A stretch of 64,000 nt of DNA from contig NZ_RCUV01000006.1 of assembly GCF_003667545.1 (NCBI RefSeq), positions 209,373 to 273,372 on the forward strand, given 5' to 3'. This document shows, one piece after another, positions 47,164 through 54,746 of the stretch (the stretch's first letter is position 1; each line of letters begins with the position of its first letter). The DNA comes from Mycetocola manganoxydans. Its GTDB lineage: Bacteria > Actinomycetota > Actinomycetes > Actinomycetales > Microbacteriaceae. The notes beneath the pieces were generated by a model. It ran no database searches. It saw only the letters and a program-made list of their open reading frames with translations, and had not been told where the DNA came from. Position numbers and translations under genes: made by a program.

Positions 47164-47282
47164 GGTCGGAAACCGACCGCAGGACCCGGCACAGGGCGCC
47201 TCATTCGCTCGTTCCCCTGTGCTGTGAAACCCGATATTCACTGCGAACGAGACAGCTCTGCCCTACCGCTGTGCGAGGCGCC
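47164..47282 (+). promoter_or_regulatory. Structured 5' leader of the NlpC/P60 gene (candidate cis-regulatory RNA)
   Basis: In the 324-bp gap 47020-47343, hairpin GGTCGG-AAA-CCGACC (47164-47178) is followed by three nested stems: GGCGCCTC/GAGGCGCC (47195-47202 with 47275-47282), CTCGTTC/GAACGAG (47208-47214 with 47245-47251) and GTGAA/TTCAC (47224-47228 with 47237-47241). A competing pair GCACAGGG/CCCTGTGC (47189-47196 with 47215-47222) would break the outer stem. GACAGCTC near 47250 recalls one box of the c-di-AMP (ydaO) riboswitch, which controls wall hydrolases in actinobacteria, but the other boxes are not recognised. Confidence 0.5.
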
Positions 47283-47343
47283 GGACGTTCCCACCGTGGC
47301 CACACGTTCTCATCCTGACTCTGTCGGGGACTCGTTGCAGCCC

Positions 47344-48138
47344 ATGGGCTCCGATACCGGCTCGAACCAGGATGTCGCCTACTCGCGCCGCGCCGTCGCC
47401 GGCGCAGCAGCAGCCTCCAGTGCACGACCGAGCGCCGCAGCAAAATCCAGCACCTGGAAGACCTGGCGTTCCACCGCCATCATGGCTCTCGTCGTTCCCG
47501 GGCTCTTCGCTACCGTCGCCCTCCCGGCATACGCCTTCTCGCCGATCGAGGAGAACGCGGCAGGCAGCTCGACACTGCAGTCGCTCAAGGAATCCGGTGC
47601 CCAGTCGCTTTCTGTCGACGCGGGCGTCACCGCCAATGCCGTCGCCCGCGACGGTTACTCCGCAACGACGGAGGCTGAGCTCGCCACCGCGCGGGCGGCG
47701 GCAGAGGCCGAGGCCCGTCGCGCCACCTTCGTCAGCACCCAGAAGACCTTCGCCGGACCTTCCGCCGAAGACCACCTCGCGAACCCGTCGTACCCCAGCT
47801 TCAGCCTCGACCAGGTGTTCGCCGTCGCGCTGCAGTACCAGGGCGTTCCGTATGTTTACGGCGGCGCAACCCCGGCCGGTTTCGACTGCTCCGGTTTCGT
47901 CAAGTACGTCTATGCGCAGTTCGGTATCAATATGCCGCACTCGTCTACAGCTCAGGGCAACATGGGAACCCGCATCTCGGTGGCTGACGCCGTCCCCGGC
48001 GACCTCGTTGTGAGCGCAGGACACATCGGCTTCTACGCTGGCAACAACATGATCCTTCACGCATCGCGGCCAGGAACACCGCTGCGCATCGGCCCGATCT
48101 ATGCAGACAACTGGTGGATCGTCCGGATCGGAATCTGA
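47344..48138 (+). CDS. NlpC/P60 peptidoglycan hydrolase
   Basis: 264 residues. A basic N-terminal extension with Ala-rich signal region (about 40-62) is cleaved near ALPAYA. A helical spacer follows, then the C-terminal NlpC/P60 domain (about 150-264) with catalytic Cys in PAGFDCSGFVKYVY, His in SAGHIGFYAG and a third polar residue His in ILHASRPG. It cuts peptide stems of peptidoglycan. The ATG at 47344 is chosen because the reading frame upstream crosses the folded leader; a TTG at 47335 is possible (GGGGAC before it). Confidence 0.88.
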   Translation: MGSDTGSNQDVAYSRRAVAGAAAASSARPSAAAKSSTWKTWRSTAIMALVVPGLFATVALPAYAFSPIEENAAGSSTLQSLKESGAQSLSVDAGVTANAVARDGYSATTEAELATARAAAEAEARRATFVSTQKTFAGPSAEDHLANPSYPSFSLDQVFAVALQYQGVPYVYGGATPAGFDCSGFVKYVYAQFGINMPHSSTAQGNMGTRISVADAVPGDLVVSAGHIGFYAGNNMILHASRPGTPLRIGPIYADNWWIVRIGI

Positions 48139-48185
48139 TCGACGGATTGCTGTCCACTCGATGAACAGCGACCGCACCGGCTGAG

Positions 48186-48219
48186 AATCGGCGTGCCTTC
48201 GGGAGAAGGTGCGCCGATT
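48186..48219 (+). terminator. Stem-loop terminator after the NlpC/P60 gene
   Basis: AATCGGCG and CGCCGATT enclose an inner CCTT/AAGG stem, 47 nt after the stop codon. No T-run. Confidence 0.7.
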
Positions 48220-48264
48220 GTGGGTTACATTAAAGCCCTGACCTTTGGAAAGTGCGGGAAGCTC

Positions 48265-48378
48265 ATGGATCGAATACCCGGTATCCACACCACGGATGCT
48301 TGCGGTTGTCTCGGCCACGGGCCTGCCGGCCACACATGTCACTGCCTCATATCGGTTGTGAATAGGCGCTGTCTGTAA
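48265..48378 (+). CDS. Candidate Cys/His-rich micro-protein or leader peptide (37 aa)
   Basis: A short frame with a plausible GGGAAG site. Its core is CGCLGHGPAGHTCHC (residues 13-27), giving a CxC-x2-H-x4-H-x-CHC arrangement, with another Cys at 36. This is unusual in a GC-rich background and could bind zinc or copper. The TAA stop lies inside the GTAA loop of the terminator hairpin that follows. No homologue known to me. It may equally be a regulatory leader of the RNA 48238-48397, for which TACATT at 48226-48231 is a possible -10 box. Confidence 0.35.
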   Translation: MDRIPGIHTTDACGCLGHGPAGHTCHCLISVVNRRCL

Positions 48379-48397
48379 AGACGGCGCCTTTTTGTTT
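48364..48397 (+). terminator. Intrinsic terminator with GNRA loop and T-run
   Basis: An 11-bp stem (AGGCGCTGTCT against AGACGGCGCCT, one G-U), GTAA tetraloop, then TTTTTGTTT. It is one of the few true T-tract terminators in the window, 79 bp before the HNH gene, and it terminates a transcript of the preceding spacer, not of an obvious gene. Confidence 0.85.
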
Positions 48398-48475
48398 GCC
48401 CGGATCCTCTCTTCTCCCCAGGTCGGAGAACACGAATGACCGTGAAGCCGTCACGGCGATTTGAGAGGAACCGAC

Positions 48476-48979
48476 ATGCGCACACTGGTGTTGAACGCCG
48501 GGTACGAACCCCTTGCCATCGTTTCATTCCGACGGGCGCTCGTGCTCGTCATGAATCAGAAGGCATCCATCGTCGAGATCGACACCGGCCACCCGGTGTG
48601 GGCGACCGATGGTGCGCATGACCGGCCATCCGTCATCGTCCTGACCCGGTACGTGAAGATCCCGAACTCGCGACGGGTGCCGGTGACCAGGCGTGGAGTG
48701 CTCCGCCGGGATGCCAACAGGTGCGGCTATTGCGGTACCTCCGCGTCGACGATCGACCACATTCTCCCGCGCTCGCGTGGGGGAGCAGACACCTGGGAAA
48801 ACCTCGTCGCTTGCTGCCTCCGCTGCAACAACGCGAAAAGTGACAGGACGCCGGCTGAGATGGGCTGGTCACTGCGGACGAAGCCGCGGATGCCGTATGG
48901 CCCGACCTGGGCGGTGCGCGGTGCGGAACGCGCGACGGAATCATGGGACCAATACCTCACCCCCGCGGTTGCCGCCTAG
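48476..48979 (+). CDS. HNH endonuclease-family protein
   Basis: 167 residues. The first 70 form the conserved N-terminal part TLVLNAGYEPLAIVSFRRAL with VIVLTRYVKIP. The HNH module follows: CGYC, TIDHILPRSRGG (metal His), NLVACCLRCNNAK with the second Cys pair. This chromosomal type is very widespread in actinobacteria; its DNA role is unknown. The ATG follows GAGAGGA. It is directly upstream of tRNA-Arg. Confidence 0.9.
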   Translation: MRTLVLNAGYEPLAIVSFRRALVLVMNQKASIVEIDTGHPVWATDGAHDRPSVIVLTRYVKIPNSRRVPVTRRGVLRRDANRCGYCGTSASTIDHILPRSRGGADTWENLVACCLRCNNAKSDRTPAEMGWSLRTKPRMPYGPTWAVRGAERATESWDQYLTPAVAA

Positions 48980-49051
48980 GGATGAACGGGAGCCGGTCGG
49001 GTGCCGCGCAGTGCGTTGCGTCGGTCCGGCTCCGCTAAACTCAGAGAGTCA

Positions 49052-49123
49052 GCCTCTGTAGCTCAACGGAAGAGCACCTCCGTCCTAAGGAGTTGGTTGG
49101 GGGTTCGAATCCCTCCAGGGGCA
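49052..49123 (+). tRNA. tRNA-Arg (anticodon CCT)
   Basis: 72-nt cloverleaf: acceptor GCCTCTG with CAGGGGC (one T-G pair), discriminator A, D arm GCTCAACGG, anticodon loop GTCCTAA with CCT, T arm GGTTCGAATCC. CCA not encoded. The outermost anticodon-stem pair is mismatched. Confidence 0.92.
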
Positions 49124-49137
49124 CGTCACGACGAGAA

Positions 49138-49174
49138 CGGGGTCGTTCCCGGGGGAAACCCGGGAACGACCCCG
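49138..49174. terminator. Strong terminator after tRNA-Arg
   Basis: A perfect 16-bp inverted repeat, CGGGGTCGTTCCCGGG and complement, with GGAAA loop, followed by CTTTTCTTG. It also lies at the 3' end of the convergent small gene. Confidence 0.9.
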
Positions 49175-49193
49175 CTTTTCTTGTTGCAGCCCG

Positions 49194-49469
49194 TCATCGG
49201 AGGCGGGTGAGGCCGGCACCCCACAATTCATGCTGACTGCGGAGGTGTTCTCGCTGCACCTCCGCCTCGTGACGCTCGCGGTCCGAGGGCGCTCGGCGTC
49301 GGCGGCTCGGCCTGATCGGTCGGCGTCCCCAGGTGACGAGAGCGACGCCGAGGTGGAGGGCGGCCCTGTCCACGAGACCGACACGGCGCACGGGGCGCTG
49401 CTCGAGGACAGGAGTGGGTTGGGGTGGGTGGTCAGAGCGACGCGGTGTGGTCGCCAGTTGCGTTTTCAT
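49194..49469 (-). CDS. Small basic protein of the Microbacteriaceae type (91 aa)
   Basis: 91 residues, Arg-rich, with a single amphipathic block RRVGLVDRAALHLGVALVTWGRRP that I recognise as common in small Microbacteriaceae proteins of unknown function. The ATG at 49469 follows AAGGAATCC. The frame stays open upstream to 49661, but codons there look less coding. No known domain. It ends next to the tRNA-Arg terminator. Confidence 0.65.
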   Translation of the reverse strand: MKTQLATTPRRSDHPPQPTPVLEQRPVRRVGLVDRAALHLGVALVTWGRRPIRPSRRRRAPSDRERHEAEVQREHLRSQHELWGAGLTRLR

Positions 49470-49693
49470 GGTGGATTCCTTGATGAGGGCGGATCCGGGC
49501 GTGCGAAACACGCGTTCGGACTCGCCGAAGAGAGCTGTGGCCGCGAGAGATGCGGCCGGGAAATGACGCATGAACGCGTCAATACGGGGTGAGGTGACCT
49601 GGGGACGAAGCACGGAACGTGCCTGCTGGTCCTTCTGGTCGAGCTTCGGAAGCGTCACCACCGTCTGGGCCGGTGGGGTTTCCTACTGGCCGA

Positions 49694-49756
49694 TCAGGCG
49701 GTGAAGACGCCGACGAAGCCGGCGGTGTGGAATGCGATTGCATTGGCGATGAACAT
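49694..49756 (-). CDS. Candidate 20-residue hydrophobic micro-peptide
   Basis: In the 464-bp gap before the helicase-like gene, the minus strand has a very strong ribosome binding site (GAAAGGAGTC) 6 nt before GTG-ATG and a 20-codon frame, MFIANAIAFH...GVFTA, then a stop. The composition (Ala, Phe, Val, Ile) fits a membrane-inserting peptide. Without the ribosome site it would not be noticed. No homologue known to me; about 220 bp upstream of the 91-residue gene on the same strand. Confidence 0.4.
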   Translation of the reverse strand: MFIANAIAFHTAGFVGVFTA

Positions 49757-49920
49757 CACGCTGACTCCTTTCGTCATTTTGGCGCAGGCACGACAGTACT
49801 GGAGTGCGGGTTCGAAGCGCAAGAACTTTTTTCAGGCGACTCGAGGCGAGCCGAGGCGCCCAAACACGGCAACTCGTCGAAAACCCGGTGGTGCTACCGG
49901 CGTTTGCCCCGTCCAGCGCT

Positions 49921-49926
49921 TAGTGT
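49921..49926 (+). promoter_or_regulatory. Candidate -10 box (TAGTGT) of the helicase-like gene
   Basis: TAGTGT ends 7 nt before the GTG at 49934, suggesting a leaderless start, since no ribosome binding site is present. The remaining gap 49757-49920 shows only direct GAGGCGAGCC-type GC repeats. Confidence 0.45.
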
Positions 49927-49933
49927 GTGGGTT

Positions 49934-52900
49934 GTGTGGCGGCTAGACAAGAAACCAGATGAGCGCGATTTTGATATCGACGCCAATACTTCGCTTGCGC
50001 TCTCGGTCACCAGCCCGACTGACCTGAGCGCCGGCGATCCGAACTTTGCGGTGGGCAACGTGGCAGAAACCGAACGGCAGCGCTGGCGCAGCCAGCTCCG
50101 AGCGGTGGGTGGACGTTCGCCCCTGCTCCATTTCGTCGACGAGCCCCGCACCCGCATCGAGCTGAGTTCGACCCACCCCGGTGGGCTGCCTCAATTCATC
50201 ACCGGACACTCGACGTTGCTGTCGAACCTGATCCGCGACGAACTCGCCCTGCGAAGCGCCAAGGCGGCCGCAGACCAGATCACCGTCAAGGGCGTCGAGC
50301 TTCGCACTGTTCGCGGCATCGAGTCGGTGCACCTCGCCATCGGTCTTGCCCAGTGGCGAAACAACGGCGAGGACTTTTCCGCCCCCGTACTTCTCCGCCC
50401 CGTCGCGATCCGCCGCTACGGCCGTGACTTCGAGCTCAAGCTCAAGGGCGCTCCATTTTTGAACCCCGAACTGGCCCGTGCCCTCCACGAGCAGTTCAAA
50501 ATCACGCTCGACGCCGATGCCTTCGAGGCACTTGCCGTCACGAACGGCGTGTTCAAGCCCCAGCCGGTCATCGATCGCCTTCGCGGCCTTACCCAGCATC
50601 TTGAATGGTTCAGCGTTCAGCCACGGCTCGTCGTGTCGTCCTTCGCGGATGTCGGCAATGCCCTCGTTCGCGACGCCAGCGACCTCGAGCACCCCGTCCT
50701 CGACGCGCTCGCCGGAAATCCCGGGGCCCGGCGACTGGTCGAGGGAATGTTCAGCCCGGTGGATGCCATCGGCCAGGACGAGCGCCCCCCGACAACCGAC
50801 ACCCTTCTTCTCGACGCGGACACCGAGCAGGAGAACGTGATCGCGCAGATCTCGGCCGGCCATTCCATCGTCGTCACCACCCTCCCCGGGACGGGCGGCA
50901 CGCAGACCGTCGTCAACGCCATCGGTGCCCTCGTCTCGCAGCACAAACGAGTCCTCGTCGTCAGCGCTCGGCGCTCCAGCCTCGACGGCATCCGTCACCG
51001 CTTCAGCAAGGTCGGGCTCCCCGGTTTCACCGTGAGCCCGGCGACCATCCGGCGTGACCTGATCCAGGCGATCTCCCGCAACGAGAAAGCCGTCGCCCCC
51101 AAGGTGGCCGAGGTCGATGACGCCCTCGTTCGCCTGCGCAAGGTCCTTCTCGACTACCGTGGGTCGCTCCGCCGCGTCGACAGCGGTCTCGGCGTCAGCG
51201 TCATCGATGCGCTCGAAGCGCTCACTCGGATCGGCAACCTTCAGGTTCCTCCGACCACGTCCGCCCGGCTCGATCTCGGCAGCCTGGAGAAACTCGCTGG
51301 CAATCGCCAGATCGTCGCCCGCCAACTTGCGACGGCGGCAGCCCTCGGCGAATTCCAGTACGGACCGGATGACTCGCCCTGGTACGGAGCGCACTTCGCC
51401 AGCACCAAACAGGCGAAGGCAACGCACGACCTGGCCAAGAAGCTCCACCGCACCGAACTGCCCAGGCTGCTCGAGCGTGGCTACGAACTCATCGGGCAGA
51501 CCCGCATGCGGGCGTTCGAGTCGGTCGAAGAACTCGGCGTCTACCTCCGGCTGCTTCTCGACGTCCGCGAGACCCTCGATAAGTTCCAGCCGAGCGTCTT
51601 CGACCGCTCACTCGGTGAGCTCATCGCCGCGACGAGCAACCGGCGGGACGCCCCCGCCATGTCGGGAGCCAACCGTCGCCGGCTGAAGAAACTCGCCCGC
51701 GAATACGTACGACCCGGCGTCCACGTCGCGGACATGAACGCCGCTCTCCGTCGCATCCAGCAGCAGCGGACGCTCTGGCAGCGCTACGTCGCCGCCGGGG
51801 TGACCCCGGAGGTGCCTCTTGGCATCGCCGACGTCCAGGTCGCCTACCAGCGTGTCGTCGAAGACCTCGGCAAGCTCGATGTTCCCCTCGGCCGCGATAA
51901 GTCAGCCGCGCTGATCTCCCTGCCTGTGAAGGAACTGGTCCGCCTGCTCTCCGGGCTTGCCGCTGACTCCCAGGTGATGGAGAACCTCCAGGAACGCACC
52001 ACGCTCATCGCTGAGCTGCGTGAGAAGGGCCTGGCCCCGCTGATCACCGACCTGTCGGTGCGGCACGTCCCCGAGGAGCAGGTCGCCGCTGAGCTCGAAC
52101 TCGCGTGGTGGCAGTCGGTGCTCGAGCACATGCTCGCGACCGACCGCGCACTGCTCGGAGCCAACACGAGCGTCATCGACCGTCTGGAGGCAGACTTCCG
52201 GCTGGTCGACGAAGCGCACGCGTCAGCATCCGGCGCTCTTCTCGGCGCGATGCTCTCCGACACCTGGAAGATCGGCCTCGTCGACTTCCCCGATGAGGCG
52301 ACAGCGCTCAAGAAACTGCTCCGCGGAGATGGCACCACTCCGGCGAAGCTCGAGGCGACGGCGCCGCACCTGTCGCGGGTGCTCTCGCCGGTCTGGCTCG
52401 CGTCACCGTATGAGGTTCCCGTTCTTCCCGAGGGAGTGCGCTTCGATGCCGTCTTCCTCGTCGACGCTGGCGCGACGACCCTCGCCGAGAACGCCACGGC
52501 AATCCGCCGAGCCCGCCAGATCGTCGCGGTTGGCGACCCCGTCACCCAGAGCCCGACCCCGTTCGAGATCGCGATCGGAAACGCGCCGGAACCGGATGCC
52601 GTCGACGACGTCGACGCCCGCCACGCCGATTCCGCGCTCGCTCACCTCTCGAATCTCCTTCCGACGCTCACGCTCACCCGCAGCTACCGCGCCGGCGGCG
52701 AAGACCTCGCCGAACTGGTGAACCACCGGTTCTATGGCGGCGAAATCGAGTCGCTTCCGTGGGCGGGATCGTTCCTCGGGCACGGCAGCCTCACCCTCGA
52801 CTACGTCCCCAATGGGCACGGGATGCCCGACCCGGAGACCGGGGGAGTGGAGAGCGTCGACGCCGAGGTCGCTCGCGTCGTAAACCTCGTTCTCGAGCAC

Positions 52901-53665
52901 GCCATCAACCGGCCGCGTGAATCGCTCATGGTGATTACCGCGAGTGAACGGCACGCCACGCGCGTGCACCAGTCGGTCATCTCCGCGTTCGCGACGCGAT
53001 CCGACCTGTCCGACTTCATCCTCAAGGAGCGAGCCGAGCCCTTCACCGTGCTCACCCTCGAGCAATCGGTCGCCGAGAGCCGTGACCGGGTCATCTTCTC
53101 TCTGGGCTACGGCGTCACCCCGCACGGACGGGTCCTGTCGAACTTCGGCTCCCTCGGCGAGCCGGGCGGTGACCGTCTCCTCGCTGTCGGGATGACCCGC
53201 GCGCGCAGGTCCATGGTCATCGTGTCGTGTATCCGCCCCGAGGACATCGACGTCGGTCGCTCGCAGCACGGGATCGCCGCGCTCACCGAGATCCTGCGGC
53301 AGCCGGTACAGCATGAGCCGACGCCACCGGCCACGGATGGCGCTGAGCCGATGTTGCTCGACCTTGCAGAGCGGTTGTATCGCAGCGGCCTGTCGGTCGA
53401 GGTCGGGTACCGCGGCAAACTCGCGCTCGTCGCGTCGTACGACGGCAAGGCGATCGCGGTGGAATCCGACCCCGAGGTGGGTTCGGATTCGCTGCGCGAG
53501 TCGCTGAGACTGCGCCCTGACGTCCTGCGTCGGCTTGGCTGGCACTACCTCCGCGTGCACAGCTTCGACCTGTTCAGCGACCCGGACGGGGTCGCAGCGA
53601 AGATCGTCTCGATGCTCGGCGCGCCTTCGCCACAGAAGGATGCCGCATCCGACGAAGACGCGTAG
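49934..53665 (+). CDS. Large SF1 (Upf1-like) helicase-related protein with degenerate ATPase motifs
   Basis: About 1243 residues. Layout follows the DUF4011-type helicase proteins: N-terminal beta-rich region (about 30-290), split RecA-like domains, and a small C-terminal nuclease-like domain (about 1140-1225). Motif I reads LPGTGGTQT (317-325) where working helicases have PGTGKTQT, so the ATP Lys is Gly322. Motif II reads AVFLVDAGAT (839-848) instead of a DEAS-type box. Motif III is GDPVTQSPT instead of GDPKQLPPT. Motif VI, AVGMTRARR (about 1084-1092), is kept. The nuclease-like part (VEVGYRGKLALVASYDG, IAVESDPEV) also lacks the first acidic residue expected. Likely a DNA/RNA-binding pseudo-helicase. 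The GTG at 49934 is chosen as leaderless; the frame is open far upstream. Confidence 0.8.
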   Translation: MWRLDKKPDERDFDIDANTSLALSVTSPTDLSAGDPNFAVGNVAETERQRWRSQLRAVGGRSPLLHFVDEPRTRIELSSTHPGGLPQFITGHSTLLSNLIRDELALRSAKAAADQITVKGVELRTVRGIESVHLAIGLAQWRNNGEDFSAPVLLRPVAIRRYGRDFELKLKGAPFLNPELARALHEQFKITLDADAFEALAVTNGVFKPQPVIDRLRGLTQHLEWFSVQPRLVVSSFADVGNALVRDASDLEHPVLDALAGNPGARRLVEGMFSPVDAIGQDERPPTTDTLLLDADTEQENVIAQISAGHSIVVTTLPGTGGTQTVVNAIGALVSQHKRVLVVSARRSSLDGIRHRFSKVGLPGFTVSPATIRRDLIQAISRNEKAVAPKVAEVDDALVRLRKVLLDYRGSLRRVDSGLGVSVIDALEALTRIGNLQVPPTTSARLDLGSLEKLAGNRQIVARQLATAAALGEFQYGPDDSPWYGAHFASTKQAKATHDLAKKLHRTELPRLLERGYELIGQTRMRAFESVEELGVYLRLLLDVRETLDKFQPSVFDRSLGELIAATSNRRDAPAMSGANRRRLKKLAREYVRPGVHVADMNAALRRIQQQRTLWQRYVAAGVTPEVPLGIADVQVAYQRVVEDLGKLDVPLGRDKSAALISLPVKELVRLLSGLAADSQVMENLQERTTLIAELREKGLAPLITDLSVRHVPEEQVAAELELAWWQSVLEHMLATDRALLGANTSVIDRLEADFRLVDEAHASASGALLGAMLSDTWKIGLVDFPDEATALKKLLRGDGTTPAKLEATAPHLSRVLSPVWLASPYEVPVLPEGVRFDAVFLVDAGATTLAENATAIRRARQIVAVGDPVTQSPTPFEIAIGNAPEPDAVDDVDARHADSALAHLSNLLPTLTLTRSYRAGGEDLAELVNHRFYGGEIESLPWAGSFLGHGSLTLDYVPNGHGMPDPETGGVESVDAEVARVVNLVLEHAINRPRESLMVITASERHATRVHQSVISAFATRSDLSDFILKERAEPFTVLTLEQSVAESRDRVIFSLGYGVTPHGRVLSNFGSLGEPGGDRLLAVGMTRARRSMVIVSCIRPEDIDVGRSQHGIAALTEILRQPVQHEPTPPATDGAEPMLLDLAERLYRSGLSVEVGYRGKLALVASYDGKAIAVESDPEVGSDSLRESLRLRPDVLRRLGWHYLRVHSFDLFSDPDGVAAKIVSMLGAPSPQKDAASDEDA

Positions 53666-53680
53666 ACCGTTTGCAGCGCT

Positions 53681-53686
53681 TAAACT
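53681..53686 (+). promoter_or_regulatory. Candidate -10 box (TAAACT) of the 74-aa gene
   Basis: TAAACT ends 6 nt before the ATG at 53693 (GGGACC between). Another case of the leaderless pattern. Confidence 0.5.
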
Positions 53687-53692
53687 GGGACC

Positions 53693-53917
53693 ATGTCTGA
53701 CGTTCCCGCTGTCTCTCAGGCGACCGGCATGCCGGTGACACGCCTGCGCGGGTCGAGGCGCGTTGTTCGGCCGGGAGCGCCCGGTACTGACCCGACCCCT
53801 CAATCGGTGGAGGATGCCGTCCGGGCGGCCGAAGACACCGACACATCGTGGAGCACACGATCGTCGGACAGCAACGACGATCAGTTGAAGCAGGACGTCC
53901 CGCCGCACTGGGGCTGA
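53693..53917 (+). CDS. Small conserved Microbacteriaceae-type protein (74 aa)
   Basis: 74 residues, hydrophilic and probably disordered: Arg-rich first third, then acidic. The C-terminal SNDDQLKQDVPPHWG is a tail I recognise from small proteins in related genomes. No domain or function known. Possible read-through from the helicase-like gene 28 bp upstream; own leaderless-type promoter. Confidence 0.65.
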   Translation: MSDVPAVSQATGMPVTRLRGSRRVVRPGAPGTDPTPQSVEDAVRAAEDTDTSWSTRSSDSNDDQLKQDVPPHWG

Positions 53918-53951
53918 CCCGGCGTCAACGAACAGACCCGTTAACGAACAA

Positions 53952-53979
53952 ACCGCGGGCAACCGAAGCCGCCCGCGGT
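53952..53979. terminator. Stem-loop between the 74-aa gene and mscL
   Basis: ACCGCGGGC and GCCCGCGGT (9 bp) with a 10-nt loop, between convergent stops. Confidence 0.65.
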
Positions 53980-53993
53980 ATGCCTGTGCGGTG

Positions 53994-54398
53994 TTACGGA
54001 CGCATGTTGTTCTTTGCGAGGAGGTCGCGGATCTCGGTGAGCACGTCGATCTCGGTGGCGGGAGCATCCTCTTCGACGACTCCGGCCTTGCGGCGGGACT
54101 CGGCGTGCTCCTTCATCTTGTTGATGGGGAGCACGAAGATGAAGTAGACGACGGCGGCGACGATGAGGAACGTGATAACCGCGCCGATGACGGCACCGAA
54201 CTTCAACTGGGCGTCGCCGAGAGTGAGGACGAGGGAGTTGTCGAGGCTGTCTGCGTCGAACGCCGCCGCGATCAGCGGGTTGAAGATGTTTTCGACGATG
54301 GACGTGACAACGGCGGTGAACGCCACACCGACGACGAAGGCGACGGCGAGGTCGATGACGTTGCCTCGAACGATGAAGTCCTTGAACCCTTTGAGCAT
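53994..54398 (-). CDS. mscL: Large-conductance mechanosensitive channel MscL
   Basis: 134 residues, full length. The N-terminal amphipathic helix MLKGFKDFIVRGNVIDLAVAF, pore helix with GVAFTAVV, and second helix FGAVIGAVITFLIVAAVVYFIF are typical. It opens at high membrane tension and lets osmolytes out. The ATG at 54398 is the family start; the longer frame upstream is a shadow. Same strand and close order with fmdB and the cyclo-ligase (mscL last). Confidence 0.96.
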   Translation of the reverse strand: MLKGFKDFIVRGNVIDLAVAFVVGVAFTAVVTSIVENIFNPLIAAAFDADSLDNSLVLTLGDAQLKFGAVIGAVITFLIVAAVVYFIFVLPINKMKEHAESRRKAGVVEEDAPATEIDVLTEIRDLLAKNNMRP

Positions 54399-54417
54399 GG
54401 TGGTGTCCTGCCGATCT

Positions 54418-54702
54418 TTATGAAGGTGTAGCGGTTGAAGTCCCTGTCGAGGATCCGCCGGAACTCCCGGCGGTTGACGGCGACGATACCGTCTTTTCGG
54501 CCTTTCCAGCGGACGACTTCTCGGTTTTCCGCGAATCATTGCGATAGAAGCCTGAGCCGTTGAACGTCACACCGACGGCGCTGAAGAGCTTGCGCAGTTT
54601 TCCCGAGCACGTGGGACATTCGGTGAGTGAGGAGTCGGTGAACGACTGCTGGATGTCAAAGGCGACATCGCAGACGGTGCATTTGTACGAGTACGTAGGC
54701 AT
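54418..54702 (-). CDS. FmdB-family zinc ribbon protein
   Basis: 94 residues. The first 50 form the FmdB ribbon MPTYSYKCTVCDVAF ... SSLTECPTCSGKLRKLF with two Cys pairs, then GSGFYRNDSR. The rest is a Ser/Gly/Thr-rich low-complexity tail. Family function is unclear (named from the formamidase regulon). It lies 19 bp upstream of mscL and 44 bp downstream of the formyl-THF cyclo-ligase gene on the same strand, a common actinobacterial order. Confidence 0.9.
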   Translation of the reverse strand: MPTYSYKCTVCDVAFDIQQSFTDSSLTECPTCSGKLRKLFSAVGVTFNGSGFYRNDSRKTEKSSAGKAEKTVSSPSTAGSSGGSSTGTSTATPS

Positions 54703-54746
54703 GGTGGTTTCCTGGCTGGTTGCGGCAGTGTGCCGGGTCGGGAGTG

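Noticed and set aside
47164..47282. Straight call of a ydaO (c-di-AMP) riboswitch
   Set aside because: Only one short box agrees; the other conserved blocks were not found, so it is reported as an unassigned leader.
47155..47343. N-terminal extension of the NlpC/P60 protein
   Set aside because: The stretch is the folded leader; the peptide has no signal-like features and the later ATG/TTG gives a normal precursor.
49943..51448. Long antisense frame (501 codons) under the helicase-like gene, and another at 52403-54067
   Set aside because: Both are low-complexity shadows of the sense gene without start context or conserved motif.
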